From the NCBI RefSeq assembly GCF_024713975.1, contig NC_091100.1, positions 15,942,001-16,006,000 of the forward strand: a DNA stretch of 64,000 nucleotides. Direction: 5' to 3'. Below, in pieces: positions 1 through 32,085 of this stretch (position 1 is its first letter; the number at the start of each line of letters is the position of its first letter). The position numbers and the translations under genes were made by a program. The DNA comes from Paralichthys olivaceus (taxonomy: Eukaryota > Chordata > Actinopteri > Pleuronectiformes > Paralichthyidae). Below the pieces are notes generated by a model that made no database searches, had not been told where the DNA came from, and saw only the letters and a program-made list of their open reading frames with translations.

Positions 1-1394
1 CCAGACTGTATCCAGAACTTATTCTGCCACCCCCTGTTCGGAGAAGGACCAAGTAAATGCATGTGAGAATAAAGCAGGAATATTCTCAGCAAGGGAGATC
101 TCAGGAGGAGAAAGAAATGTCACACACGGAAGACACAGACAAAGATGTCAACTTGGAAAGACAATGAGATTAGAGAGGTTTTGGTGATCAAACAAAACAC
201 TGATTTCTGCCGCCCCTTGCATGGATGAACAGAATATTTTCCTGTTGTTGTGAATGTGTCTGACTGGGACCATCTCACACTGTGTTCTTGTGTGAATAGA
301 AAACTCTGGAAAATGTCTGGAGCCAATTTTCTCCAGTCATGAAGACTGTAAAGCAACATGTGTGGACAGAAAGTTTCTTCTTGGGATGTTTCATTAAAGA
401 AAATGAAATGATGGTTTACTCCCAGTGTGATTATGATAATTAGCAATGATCCATGTGGAAAACATGTCTCTTTATTTGAGGTAAACACATTAACTATCTG
501 TGGTTTTGTCAGTTTATTGAAGGCCTGTTGATTTACTGTATATATGAACACTCACAACTTCGATTTCTCTGGGGCAAACCGATGAAACATATTAGGATTC
601 CTGACAGAAATGAAAGTGTGCACCATGCAGGAAAGGCTTTGCACGTTTTTCAAAGCTTCGTGTTTATCTGGGATGGAGATTATTTCCAGTCTTGTGACCC
701 TTACACAAAGTTCACCTGCTTAGTGTCAGTTAGCATTGACTCAAACTCTCACTTGTCTCCTAAAAACACAGTGAATCAGTTGGACCTGCTGCTGTTGTGT
801 GAGATTCTAAAAAGTGGGAGACATAGACCATATGTCCACGGATCAAAAATGCTACTCTGAGATTCTTAACATAGCTTGTTTATACACTGAAGAGGTGACA
901 AACAAATTCCTACACATCCTATGCCCTAATCCTCTTACAGATCGTCTGGAAAATAAAGTGTGGAAAAGCGGGAACTCGACTTAAAGGAGCAATGGAAAGT
1001 CTCCTGTTGGAAAATCACATGAAGTGGTAAATCCAGTAAGATATGCACCCCCCTTCCCCCAACATCATTAATCAATACTGACATTATTGTAGTTAATCAA
1101 TCAGAATAATTCAAACTATCTGAGAATGACTGGTCCAACTCTGTCACCCAGGTGAGTCCTTTTATTCAGTGTTATCAGGTGGAGTCAGGCTCATGATAAT
1201 AACCTGGTGATTTGTTGTTGTGGGAACTCCAACACATGATCAGTAAAATCTTAATCTGTGGGTCTGATGGTGGCATGACGAGGATCATCCTCAACACACA
1301 AACACCCCTCCTGACCCCAGCTAAATATGTGGATTGTTGTTTAACCTGCTCACGGGGGAGTGGCGTGCATGGTGTGGTCATCCAGCTCGCTCCA
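1..1394. other. Upstream intergenic DNA, no gene recognised
   Basis: I see no exon with recognisable protein similarity on either strand. Open frames here are short and have no family features or plausible splice partners. The sequence is AT-rich, ordinary fish intergenic DNA leading into the aanat1 promoter. It may hold distal regulatory sites, but none is clear by eye. Confidence 0.6.
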
Positions 1395-1470
1395 GGATTA
1401 TAACCCAACCAGCCCCGCTCGCACCGAGGCTATAAATACTGAACGTGCGACTTTCTGCGCTCAGTCTTTA
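1395..1470 (+). promoter_or_regulatory. aanat1: aanat1 core promoter: OTX/CRX-type site, TATA box and initiator
   Basis: A GGATTA motif at 1395-1400 matches the OTX/CRX homeodomain core. A TATA box (TATAAATA) lies at 1431-1438. A perfect YYANWYY initiator (TCAGTCT) at 1461-1467 puts the likely start A at 1463, 32 bases after the first T of the TATA box. The 5'UTR would be about 159 bases and unspliced up to the ATG at 1622. CRX/OTX5 control of photoreceptor and pineal aanat genes is established; use of this particular site is inference. Confidence 0.65.
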
Positions 1471-1561
1471 CGCGCTGGGCAGCCAGTTACGCACCGGTCA
1501 AACTGTTGGAGGAGCTGACGTTTCTTCTTATAGGAAAAACCAGCAGACAGTAATAGATTAA

Positions 1562-4147
<2,586 letters not shown>

Positions 4148-4625
4148 GGTCATATGTGACGTCTTGTGGATTCACCTGTGGTTATCCTCGTGGGAACAGG
4201 ATGAGGGGATGCTTGAGCCATGTTGTTCGTGAGCGATGGACACAGTGGTTGTGATCGTTACTGTGAGAGACTTGTTCAGCACAGTGTGGTGTGTGTTCTC
4301 ACTGGGAGTCTGCACAGAGCTGAGAACAGAAAGCTGCCGTCCAACTGCTTGGTACAGCTGTCAGGAAAAGTCTTCGGAAAATACAACAAAACAAAATCTT
4401 TCTTTGCTTTTTAGTCGATCTAGGACATAGAAACCAAATCATTGCAGCAAGAATATAAACCCTGATTTCAGTTCTCAGCATGTTTTTACATGAAATTATT
4501 TTCTTTGTTATGATAAATGCTGGACATTTATCATCATATTCACTAGAACGAGCTGCCTTGTTTTTTTATTTAACCAGTCTATAACATGGTATTTATATAT
4601 GAAGTCACAAGGATCATTTTTGCTT

Positions 4626-4631
4626 AATAAA
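4626..4631 (+). terminator. aanat1: Candidate proximal poly(A) signal of aanat1
   Basis: A canonical AATAAA lies about 480 bases after the aanat1 stop codon. A second one lies further downstream at 5041. Confidence 0.5.
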
Positions 4632-5040
4632 ACTGGTATATATCCATTGTTAATGTTTTCATTAACATTGTAACATTATGCCTTTTAAAGCATGTATAGC
4701 CATTATACAACTACACAGTAACATGCCAGAGTAACCCATCCACCGTCAGTAACCATGGAAACAGATGGAGGGATATCAGCACGAGCTTGAGTAAAGAACT
4801 TGAACAGTGGAAGAATTTAAGTGAAAAGCTTGTAAGGGTTGTACGGCATGTAATGTACTTTCATGTATTTTATAGAGCAACATAAAGCCTGTAATACAAT
4901 GTAAGGAATATAACTTATTTTAGACATCCTAAATACTGTATATGAAAATATATTATCTCTCCTTTATTTTCCTCTCGTCACCACCTCTGCCTCCCAGTCT
5001 TGAATTTTTATTTTTTTTATCTATGTTATGCTCTGAAAAG

Positions 5041-5046
5041 AATAAA
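5041..5046 (+). terminator. aanat1: Candidate distal poly(A) signal of aanat1
   Basis: A canonical AATAAA is followed by a T-rich stretch and a GT-containing downstream region, which is good poly(A) context. It would give a 3'UTR of about 0.9 kb. I cannot tell which site is used. Confidence 0.5.
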
Positions 5047-7300
5047 GATTTTTATTTTTTAGCACATCTGCTCTATGGTCTTTTTTATTTAACATCTACT
5101 GGCAGCACAGTCGTATTACAATCATTGTAGAGATCCACAAGATCCATTAAGCAGCTGTTCTGGAGCTTTCAGTCCCATAACAGGGTCTTCATCAGCAGAT
5201 GGAGTTTGCACTGTCATCGTGGAACTGCTGATGTTCCAGTTTTAATTTTAAATTTAGGTTTTCCGTGGAAACGTTTCATCATATCATATGATCTTACTTT
5301 TTATGTTGGTGACAGAAAGTAAGGTGTTTATGTTATGGTTTCATATATACTATTTTTATAGATGCATAAAACATAACTTGCACTTATTTAAATTCTCTTT
5401 CAGTATGAAGGCTCTCACTGGTGTGGCTTCAATTGTTAAAATGGGTAGAGAAATGGATGACGGACAAAATTAAGCTTCACACAGAGACACACGTACCTTA
5501 TTATTACCAGGGGGGCTTTTATTTTGACAGAATCACTTTAGCACACATAGATTTTCCCATAAAAAAACTGAAGCAAAACAGAAAAGTACCATTACCATGC
5601 CCTGGACTTCATTTAACAATTAAATTTCCCTTTTTATTCCATTAAAATAGAAAAAGGGGTGAAATGATTTGGTCCCAATGCAGACGCAGGCACAGTAGTG
5701 TAACTGCTGAGTACTGTCATGGTTGAAGATGTGAGTTGTTGCAAACATTACATTCACACACTCACATGTCAAAAGGCACAGAAAGAAGTGGATATCATTG
5801 TCACACTAACTATATGAACACAGACTTAAAACAGTTTGACCTTTATCCTCAGAACATAGTGGTGTTTAAAGTAGTTAAATATATTCAAATTGTCCAACAA
5901 ACTCATGTTTTAAACACCAGATTATGAGTGAGTCAGCCCCTTAATCCAACTCACATAATCTCACTTAGTACCTCACATAATCCTCCACACAACAGTCATT
6001 ATCGTGGCTTTCCATTTCCAACAACAGGCATCAGAACGTGCCAGAATCCTCCACAACAAAACAACAAGATCATGTCCACAGCCAGGGAACAGTCTCTTCA
6101 GAGATACGCCCCCAAAACATGTGAACGTGGACTGACAACTGCTAGAAAACAACTTTTCTGTGACTCGCTTGCTAACTTGTGGTGATCGTCTCTGTTTTAG
6201 CCATTTATGTCTCCCGCTGAAGACTCCGGTCATATGCAGTGAGAGCAGGGTGCGCACAGACAGGCAGGTCAGTTAGTGACATTTAAATTTCAATAAATAG
6301 GTTAGAAAGTGATTTAGAAACAAATGAGCAACCATTGAATTTGTCTGTCTGAGGTTTAAAGAAAATTTTAAGTGTATGGAAACATTGCAATGTAAGTAAT
6401 TTGTCTCATTGTTTTTGTCAAAGAGAGCGTTAGTAAAAATGTGAAAAGAGTTTAGGTTGAAAAACTATGGTAGGAAAACCTGCTCTGATCCACCTGGTTT
6501 AGGGAACTGCTCTTATAGAATAAATATTGCTTTCAGACTTTCAAAATAAATCTACAAAATGCTTGAGGCACCGCAGCGTTTACAGAAGAGCTGAAGACTG
6601 AAAATGTTTTGTTGGTGTTGGTGACGTACATAAAAAAAGTGACTGTGGAAAAACAACATGCAAACACAAGCAGCATGTGAAGTTGCTTTGGTAGATTCAA
6701 GTCAGAAACGTGTTCGTCATCATTCAGGAGGCTGATCACAAGCTGTATACTGAAGAACAACCAAGCATCTAATATGGCAAAGTCTGTTTAAGGCAACTAG
6801 TGGGTTTAGATAGAAATCTTGCCTTAGTTATATTTCTGATAATTCCAGCTGCACAGTTAATACTTGTTACATGTAGCAGAACGTTTCATTACTCCAGTGA
6901 ATATTGACATGCTGAGTGCATAGGCACAAAAGGAGAGATTAAAATACAGCGTTGACTCTGTTGAAAACGAGGAGGGGCAGCAGCAGTGAGTGATGGTCTT
7001 CATAGTGTTGTCCTCTTTGTCTTCACACTGATCATGTATGAAGTGATGGAGACGTACCAGCCCAAGAGCTGTGGTTCTCCAGTGTGGGGCTGTTTCTGTT
7101 CGTTGAGACACACTGGACTAATTCAACCTCTCCACCCGACGCCATGCCAAATGTGTTGATGTGGTACTGACAACTAGAGTCACTGAGGGGGGGAAACTGA
7201 TTTATCTCAAACCTAATTATGACATCGCTCTTCCTTTATCTCTTTTTCTTACCGTCCATTGAATTAAAGGTAAAGGTGACCAGAGATGACCATGTCTTCT
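5047..7300. other. Intergenic space between convergent aanat1 and rhbdf2
   Basis: No exon or RNA gene was recognised. The open frames are short, unlike any family I know, and lack splice context. Part of this stretch could be extended 3'UTR of rhbdf2 if the signal at 7301 is skipped; another minus-strand AATAAA complement lies near 5518. Confidence 0.5.
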
Positions 7301-7306
7301 TTTATT
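7301..7306 (-). terminator. rhbdf2: Candidate poly(A) signal of rhbdf2
   Basis: TTTATT on the plus strand reads AATAAA on the minus strand, about 400 bases past the rhbdf2 stop codon at 7709-7711. Confidence 0.5.
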
Positions 7307-7708
7307 TAGCTTCTTTCCATGTATTTTGATGTATCATTACAGGACAGATAACTGATGGATGGATGAAAGAAGACAGTCTGTCCATCCTGTTGATCTCTTC
7401 CTATTGGTCCATCCAGTTCCATGCAGCTTTGACACCCTGAATATCTTTGCCTGTCAGTTCCGGGAATCTTCAAGCTCATTAGCAAATTGAAATGGTAGAC
7501 TTGACTGAGGTTTAAAAATGTACAGAAGTAATCACATCAGCAGGCTGACAAGAGGAGACTGATTCAGTTTCCATTCTCGTGGACTTGGACCTGGTCTTTT
7601 AGTGAGAGAGTAAAAAACATGATTGCAATGTGTTGAGAATAATCAACTGCTCTGGACATTGGCTAGAAACTAGTGGGCCTGCATTAGACAGCATCAAGAG
7701 CCTTATGA

Positions 7709-24303
<16,595 letters not shown>

Positions 24304-24483
24304 CCTGTCAGATTGCTGCAGATGAGAAAAATCACAAACATAACTGGAACATTTATGCCACATAAGACAGCAAAATATATATTGATGAATAAAATTATTT
24401 TTAAAAACACAATGAAAGGCTAAATCATACAAAAAACGACTTATATCTGTGATGAAGAGAGCAGATTATGTTAAATATTTCAG

Positions 24484-24870
24484 TTAAAGGTACAGTGTGT
24501 AGAATTTTGTGATATCTAGTGTTCTAGTCTAGTGTTGAAATTGCATGTTGCAGCTGAACACCCCTCACCTCACCCTCTCCTTCTAAACATGTAAAAGAAC
24601 CTGTGGTAGCTTCAGTTGTCATAAAAACTCAAAAGGTGTTTAGTTTGTCCAGTCTGGTCTAATGTAAACAACATGGCAGCCTCCGTAGAGAGGACCCCCT
24701 CGATGTAAATGTAAAGTATTTAAATATTAAGGGCCTTTTCTGGGGTAAAGAAAACTACAGTTCATATAATTTAGAAGAAACGAACTAGTGAAAACATCAT
24801 GAGGATTATTCCACATAGGATTTCTGCCAATAGTTCCCTTTCACCTAAATCTTACACATTGGATCTTTAA
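24484..24870 (+). mobile_element. Non-autonomous TTAA-flanked MITE, copy 2
   Basis: It starts TTAAAGGTACAGTGTGTAG and ends TTACACATTGGATCTTTAA. The interior is colinear with the copy at 43592 and inverted relative to 16564. It holds a small internal duplication ('gtgttctagtctagtg') absent from the other copies. Confidence 0.8.
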
Positions 24871-24885
24871 AAAATATAAAACTAA

Positions 24886-24914
24886 AACAAGTTGAATCAT
24901 TGATTCAACTTGTT
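24886..24914. repeat. Perfect 14-bp palindrome with one-base centre
   Basis: AACAAGTTGAATCA at 24886-24899 is followed by T and then its exact reverse complement. It lies 15 bases beyond the end of the adjacent MITE. Confidence 0.95.
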
Positions 24915-24934
24915 CTACTATAATTACTGTAAAA

Positions 24935-25025
24935 AGGAAAAAAGAATAAGAATGCCTTTATTGTCATTGAACAGAGTGTACAATGAAATTATAGAGCCAC
25001 TCCTTCAAAGTGCAAACATACGAGT
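24935..25025. repeat. Retroposon-tail-like repeat ('ctttattgtcattg')
   Basis: The phrase 'aagaatgcctttattgtcat' followed by 'acaatgaaatta' and 'gagccactcc' resembles an abundant fish non-LTR or SINE end. The body is not recognisable. Confidence 0.45.
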
Positions 25026-27359
25026 ACAAAAATACTAAAAAGTAAAAAAATAAATTATTTCAATACTTGAAATCGACAACATTGAGAAAAATACATGTAA
25101 CTATATTCAGTAGCTGCATTGCACAGTGGATGGATGGGTATTGCACATTATTGCAATGATGATTAGTTGCAAGGTATGTATAGTATATGGTTTTATATGA
25201 GTAATGTGAGGTTTTTTTTTGTCTTAAGCAGATATTGCTTTCTGAGTTTTCTGAGCTTTCTAAAGATATCAACAACAACAAAGACATATAATAAAAAAAG
25301 TTGTGTCATGATAATGTCTGTGATAATGAAGGTAAAGTGGTAACAACAGAAAAAAACATGATAGGAGATTCAAATGTATTTATATTTATCTTTTAATTGT
25401 AATTGTTATTTTCCTGTGAAAACATACAGATTTCCAACCCAAAGACATAAAGTGTGCAAAACACATGTGTAAAGAATATTATTTATTTTATTTTGAATTC
25501 TATATAAATAAAAAGTTTATCATGATAAAGGACATTTTCTGGATATTCATTAATTGACAAAAATAATCAGATGGACATGTATGCCTTTGGCTAATCCAGT
25601 GAACTGAACACTTAATTATCAACTTTGGACAGCGGAAGGGGAGCGCTCCTGTTTTTGTTTTGTTCTCCCACCATTATACACTGCTGTCTCTCATGGGTGT
25701 TATATGCCTGCATCACATGACATAATGCCGCGTAGTCATTTGATGAGGAACAGAGAAGGGCCTTTTGTTTTGATGCAACTGAGATCACTAAAAGAAAAAA
25801 GGGGCAGAGCCATTGTATTAAGTAAGAGTCAAGATTGTGTTTTTAAGGATTTATCAGCCGCCCTACAACAGACTGATATTTAAGTGATAGCTCCACAGAA
25901 ATATCTATAAGTCTAATAGCATTATACAGCACCACACAGCCCAACCACACTAAACTTATTATGGGGGAAGTGATCGACAAACTATACATCACAAAACGAT
26001 GTTTCAGCACCTAATGTTAATACCAGAAACGCTAATGAAAAAGCAACTGATATAGCAGCTGTTAGGCTGCTGAGAGTGACATCAGATGACAGCAAATCAA
26101 TCAATAGTGCTCTCCAATCATCATGCCTCCTCAAGGTGGTTAGTGATCAATATGCTTTTCCTCTGCTCGTACTTAAAACAGCCTCACACTTCTTTGTGTT
26201 GACGTTTTGTTATGGTGGTGTTATACTGGTTCTACTTCTACATGACACATTATAATGAGATCATCAACTTAAGAATCGCAGTACACACAACTATTTAAAA
26301 AGTGCTCACTAACAGTAGGTTGACTCCTATCAAGGTCGCTGTCAGTGTTTACAAACAACACATTAATAGAACCATATCACATGAGCGCACATACTGAACT
26401 CTTTGGACCACACACATAACGTAACACATAAATCACATCCAAGGTCGTCTGAGTTGATGTTATAACTCATTACCTGTTTGTCTGCTCAGGGATGGAAAAT
26501 ATCATATCATAATATCATCAAACTCATACTTTATCCGTCTTTACCAATCACAGTCAACAGGGGAACAACCAGTCACTCTATTCTTGGAGCTCAGAATGCC
26601 TCGCAGCATAATAGTGTTTCGCGGAAATTCCCAAGCATTGCAGACATAAAACCGATAATGTCACAAGCCCCGGCCAACACGTCCATTATGTCATTATGGT
26701 CTTGAAAGCCTTGAAGTTGTCCTGGAGTTACAGTTGAAAAAAAAAATCAATGTGAGATCCTGGGTGTCTGCAGTGGGAACGGCAACAGCAGAGAAATCTG
26801 ACACCGTCTCAGCTAACAGCCTAGTTTCCACTTCAGAGCCAAATGCATGGTTGGGCAGGTCTGTACATACAGTGTGTGTCACTTACTTTGCCCTCAAAGC
26901 TGCATTTCTATAACACTTTTATGCTAATAGGAATGTAATTGTGTTAAATATTTGGGCAGAGTACCTGACTCACTCTTCTTTGAGACAGAGAGGAGGCTCC
27001 TGGCAATCTAACCTGTGGTTTAGTGGTGTAGAGCAGCATCAGGACTGGAACTAACCCACTTAGATAATGAAGTAGCTGGGAGATTGGCTAATGGACAGAC
27101 TGCTGCTGACCACACTCTATCAATGTAGACGGGCAGTTGTTAGGATCCACGCAGGAAAACTAAAAGGCGCAGACTGCAGAGAATATTCTCCAGAGGAAAG
27201 ATAATAGAGAGATAAACAGAGCTACAAGCTAATGCATGTCTCAATGTAAACACATGTAAATATACTGGCACTCAACTCAACTTGATTTTTGAGCTATTCA
27301 TAATTTAAAACTATATTATATTTCCAACTCAAATGTTTTGTTTCCCCCAAGCATTTAAC

Positions 27360-27460
27360 ATAAACTGTATATAAGAATGGACGACACGACAGCAGCCCAA
27401 AAGTGAAGCCAAAGTGTCTCTAATGCCCCCTGGTGGCAAATTGCAGGTCAAAAACCCTTC
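27360..27460. repeat. Dispersed repeat fragment ('aactgtatataagaatggac')
   Basis: It contains 'gtgaagccaaagtgtctc' and 'gccccctggtggcaaattgc', typical of a common percomorph repeat. It is the inverted relative of the end of 20763-20962. Confidence 0.5.
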
Positions 27461-29923
27461 CTCTTCCAAATCAAAAAGTAAAAGTATACTTCACATAAAT
27501 TTTCCTCAAAGATGATTAGTTATTTTAAGTGGTTGTTATACGAATGTCTATTCAAGTGTGTTTTTTTCCCGGCAGGCTAGCTACAAATTACGTCAACGGA
27601 CCATGATGGCAGTGTTCGTATCATGGATGTTTTTTGCTTAATTTAATAGGTGATTTTTTTGTCGTATGCAGGAAGCCAATTCTGACAGACAAGAAAAATA
27701 TCTTTAAAATGAACTCAGTTGTTTTACTAAATCCATGACCATGATTTTCCTTAGCTATGACAGGAAGTGAGCAGCAGCACCACGAGGGCATATTTGCTGA
27801 ATAAACATGGAGGATTTCTAATCATTAACCATCTGTTCACTCTCCCTCATGTACCATCTATATAAAGCTGATATGAAATGCTGTTTTTAATGTAACAAAT
27901 GGGTTTGGGGTATGAATGGAAAACAAAAGTAAAAATTGAAAGAGACAATTGAATGATTCCCCAACCTCAGATGTGTGGGGGTCAACTTGTCAACTCACAC
28001 ACACATTACAAAGAGTCTCGTACCAGAGCAAGGAAGAGGCTTGTCTACAATGACATCATCCATAGCTAATGTGATCACATGACCTGGAACAAGGGCCCCT
28101 GCATGTCTGAGATCCTTTGTGGTCTAATAATTCACTGGTTCATCTAAGCAGCTCCTCACTCCACCATTAAACGAGCACGACTATACTGTGTGTAAGTGTG
28201 TGTGTGGGTGCATCAGCAACATCCACTCCCTTGTGTTTGGTGATATCACATGTTCCTCTGAGAGGGTGTCACCATGGTTGAGTCTCCTCTCCCCACGGAG
28301 AATCCTGCCCTGAGAATGTGTCACACTGTTTGTGTATATTCCCATTTCCCTGATGTTCAAGGCAGTTGTGCGTTGTGTCCCTTTATACCCGAGGATATGG
28401 CGGGCTGTGTTCATTCACTCAGAGCTGTACAGTTTTGAAAAAGGAATAGCTTGTAAATACATTTAGGATAAATTCTGCTTATCTTACAAACACCATACCC
28501 TGTGTAGGGGTGTGGGGAGGAGATCATGTTTCATTTTCTGCCACACTCTCTCTGCATAGCAGTGAACCCTCTCCACTTGAGCTGAGACAACTAAGTGAAG
28601 GCTGCATTGGACAAAGGTGCAAAACAAGGGTGAGCGTACTGTGGTTTTACTGTTTGACAATTCCCATAATTAAATTAAGATTCCAAAATACATGCGGAAT
28701 GTAAAACACAATGACCAGTTAGTATAATACAATTTATTAGATTTAAACTATTATTATCAAGGGGCCTTTAGTTCGCCCTACCGTCTCTTTTCCTCAGTAC
28801 ATCATGCAACAAGCAAATACATGGAAAGAAAATCAACTATGCCTTCTTCAAAAGCAACGTTTACTTCCTGGGTATTTTTAGCATTCTTCTCACATCTGAG
28901 CCAGAGGGAATGGTTGAAAAACTACACTATGCACATCCACCTAAGTAAAAAGCATGTTGTTGTTCTTACTGTGTAGTGAGAACAGTGACTGTTGTTGAAC
29001 TTGAGCCAATCTGAGTCTTTTCTCTCTACTTTTCCATTTTAAGCATTTACATAACTCACCAGAGCAACTTGTATCAGTCTAGTAGGCTTCAAATCTACTT
29101 AAGAGGTGGTGATATTAGCAAGAGTTTAACCCAGTGCACCAGATACTTCTTATACATTTGTAAAGTACTGTAAATAAGATCTCCGGATATAGAAAATCAA
29201 TGCTCATTGTCACTAAACTGTATTTCATTTATTTTACTGTTTGGTAAATCATCTCACAACTCACTGATATGAGCCCTTTACACACTTTTATTTCAACAGA
29301 ATAGACAATGCAGAAAATATGTTCATTTATGTTTACATTTTACATTTTGCATTGAAAAATGTAAAAGTATGTGGTTGTATTCAGGTTTACTTTAATTAAA
29401 AAAACTATATAGCTAACGATTCCAAGCCTCAATTACCTTTATTCATCATAAGGGTTTAATTTAAATTCACTGTGACTTTGTCGTGACATCACTTATCATA
29501 TGATATATGATGGGGTCAACATAGGCTTCAGATGACCTCTCTAGCCCTGCTATTTACAGAGATACAGTTTTTCTGACGATGTTTTTGATTTGCCATGACC
29601 TTTGACCAATCAGCTCCAAAAGTTAGACATAACTTCCCAAGTAATATTCCCAGCAAGTAAGGTGACAATCCATCCATGCATTAGTTAGTTATTTTGGTGC
29701 TTCTGACTCTAGCATACATGAGTGATAAGCAAATGCTTGAGCAGCACACATTACACAACAACATCCTTCCTTTTGTCACGGACACTTGCTTTTTCACACT
29801 GTCTTTAACCACAGTATTCATGAACATTTCCCTCAAGATTACTGTGTCTAAACACTGATACAAATCAACAGAGAATTAGTGATTAAGAGATCAGCACTTG
29901 GAACTACAAGTATGTGATCTTAC

Positions 29924-30071
29924 CTTGCAGAATTTGTTATAGTCGGTGCCTTGGACTTATATATTGAGTCTCTTAACCGAAGCTAAATGAGGAACTGACC
30001 TTCAGATAAATGTTTCATCACTTCTTCTTCTTAACATTCATCAAGGTTTACATGCAACTTCCTTGTATATC
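29924..30071 (-). other. rhbdf2: Probable non-coding 5'UTR exon of rhbdf2
   Basis: On the minus strand a good acceptor (pyrimidine tract then TTCCTTGCAG) lies before 30071 and a strong donor (AAG|GTAAGATC) follows 29924, enclosing 148 bases. It sits between the likely first exon at about 34858 and the first coding exon at 24315. It carries several upstream ATGs, including a minimal ATG-TAA at 30053-30048 and an eight-codon frame at 30041-30018. No frame continues into the iRhom2 coding sequence as far as I can see. Exon status is inferred from splice signals only. Confidence 0.45.
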
Positions 30072-31995
30072 CTGCAAGGAAAATAAACAAAAACACATGT
30101 TACCATTAGATTACCACAAGTACCAACAACTTTAAATGCTGTTAGAGTTTACAAATAAATGTCTTGCTTCCACTAAGGGTGTATGGTAAAAACAATTCAT
30201 AACTGAGCAGGCAGTCGTTAATGTCAGCAGGAGCTTCAACAGAAATTTTTTACTGAAGGTGTAGGAGAGTGTGAGTTTCATTGCTGTCTGTGTTTGCCTC
30301 TCAACAGTCAGAGCAACGATTGAAACTGCCCACTCATTCTTTACTTTCAACCACAATACATCTAGATAGTGATTCTGTCAAAAAAACATGTTCTTTACCG
30401 ATACCTTCACTTTCAAAGCCATTTGAAGACAAGAATTTCTCTTTACTATTGAGGTATCATGTTGTAAAGGGACCTTGGCTTGAACCCAACCATTCCAGAA
30501 ACAGTTTTGACACCATTCTCCAACAGCCAGCATGCCCAAACCTGCAAAACTGTGAGCCACTAATGCACATACCTCAGCAACAGCCTTGTTCCCAGCCCAG
30601 GAGTTCCACTCAATCAACTAATGTTCATGCAGTGTGTGCACAGACAAAGCTATGTGTGTTTCCTCTCCATCCCTGGTGCAACATGTGCGTACATAAATGC
30701 GAATGCTGAAATGTGTAACCCAAAACAGCTTCTGAGGGTTTTGTGAGAGACAATTTTGTCTGGCCCAGCTTGACTGTTGGAGATGAAACGGATAAAGAAG
30801 TGCACTGTCACAAATTAACCACGATGCCAGACAGAACTTGAATAAAGGCATTTGGTCCCCTGGATCTAGCAAGAAAGAAAGGTAGAGAAAATGAGCTTTT
30901 CAAATGCCAACATAAATACAGACGGTCTTGACCAACTACTCTCTGTGCCAATGGGAGCTTTATGAGAAAGTGCATCCACAGAAAAATCCTTTTAAGGTTT
31001 AAGACTCTCTGGATTTCAAAGTATTTCCAGTGCTACAATTTTTCTGAAATGTGTATCATGCACTGTGGAACGAGGGTTGGCAAGGGAGTGCAGGAAAATT
31101 TCATTCCATTCCATCAGGCAATCCAGCAGCTAGATACTCCTCTTACTGATGTTAGTATCAAAGAAAAGACATGGTGTTTTCTGGGCGTGTAATGGCAAAG
31201 CAGATAAAAACAGATAAGGTCATGGAAAGAAAATCTTTAGAAGTGATGAGAGCATGTGATTGTGTCACTGTGGCAGAGTAGATGCTGAATGAAATTGGAT
31301 AAGTCAGAAGGTTTCTAAACTGTACATCAACACAGTGGCACATATGGGACTTTTCTAAATCAGGGGCCACAAGCTAGACAGAGTAGCCAATTATATGTCT
31401 GACATCCATGTAGAATTTCTGATTCAGTAAGGTGCACATTGAAATCATTCCTTGTTTACTGTTAGCTCTATATCTTTGTACAAAACCATACTTCATTGAA
31501 TAGACATGTATTTCGTAAATGTTCCTTGCTCAAACACATTGTGTATTTAAAAAAGGACTTCTGACAGGACAGCGGCACTTATGGGGCCAATCAGATTGCC
31601 TCTGTTGTCTCTGTAACTGTTGAGAAACAGTACCTAACCCTAATGGCACATAGTACTTTGTTAATAGAAAGGTAACAATAAAGACACTGCAACCTCTGAG
31701 CAGATGTGTTTTCTGTTATTGAACTCTGACCTCAGCTAAAAGAAGCAAAAATCAATCCATTAAATCACTTCACAGTTTCTGGGGAGCCGTCCGGAAAATC
31801 CATTACGGACCCTGACGATCAACCGATCTGAGCTGGAAACCACTGGAGAAAACTTACTGCGCCTGTTTAAAACCGGCTTTAACAAAAAACTGTTTTTTCT
31901 GGGAACATGACCATAAATAAAAGGAAATCCAAATTTAAAATCAAAACACAGCTTGCTCACTCAGGCTGATGGAGTGTGAAATGTTTTCTCACCCT

Positions 31996-32085
31996 AAATC
32001 AGCTGGGATTGGTGCCAGGAACCCCCCCCACCCCCGACCCTCACAGAATAAGTGGTATAGATAATGGATGGGTGGATGGATGGAT
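31996..32085 (+). repeat. SINE/LINE 3' tail ('cagctgggattgg' family) with GGAT tract
   Basis: 'cagctgggattggtgccag', a C-rich stretch, 'cgaccctcacagaataag' and then repeated 'ggatggatggatg' match the 3' end of a very common fish retroposon family. A degraded part of the same family body is seen at 51415-51545. Confidence 0.65.

Noticed and set aside
120-860. Possible 3' exon of an upstream gene
   Set aside because: The frames on both strands have no recognisable family sequence and no convincing acceptor plus poly(A) signal.
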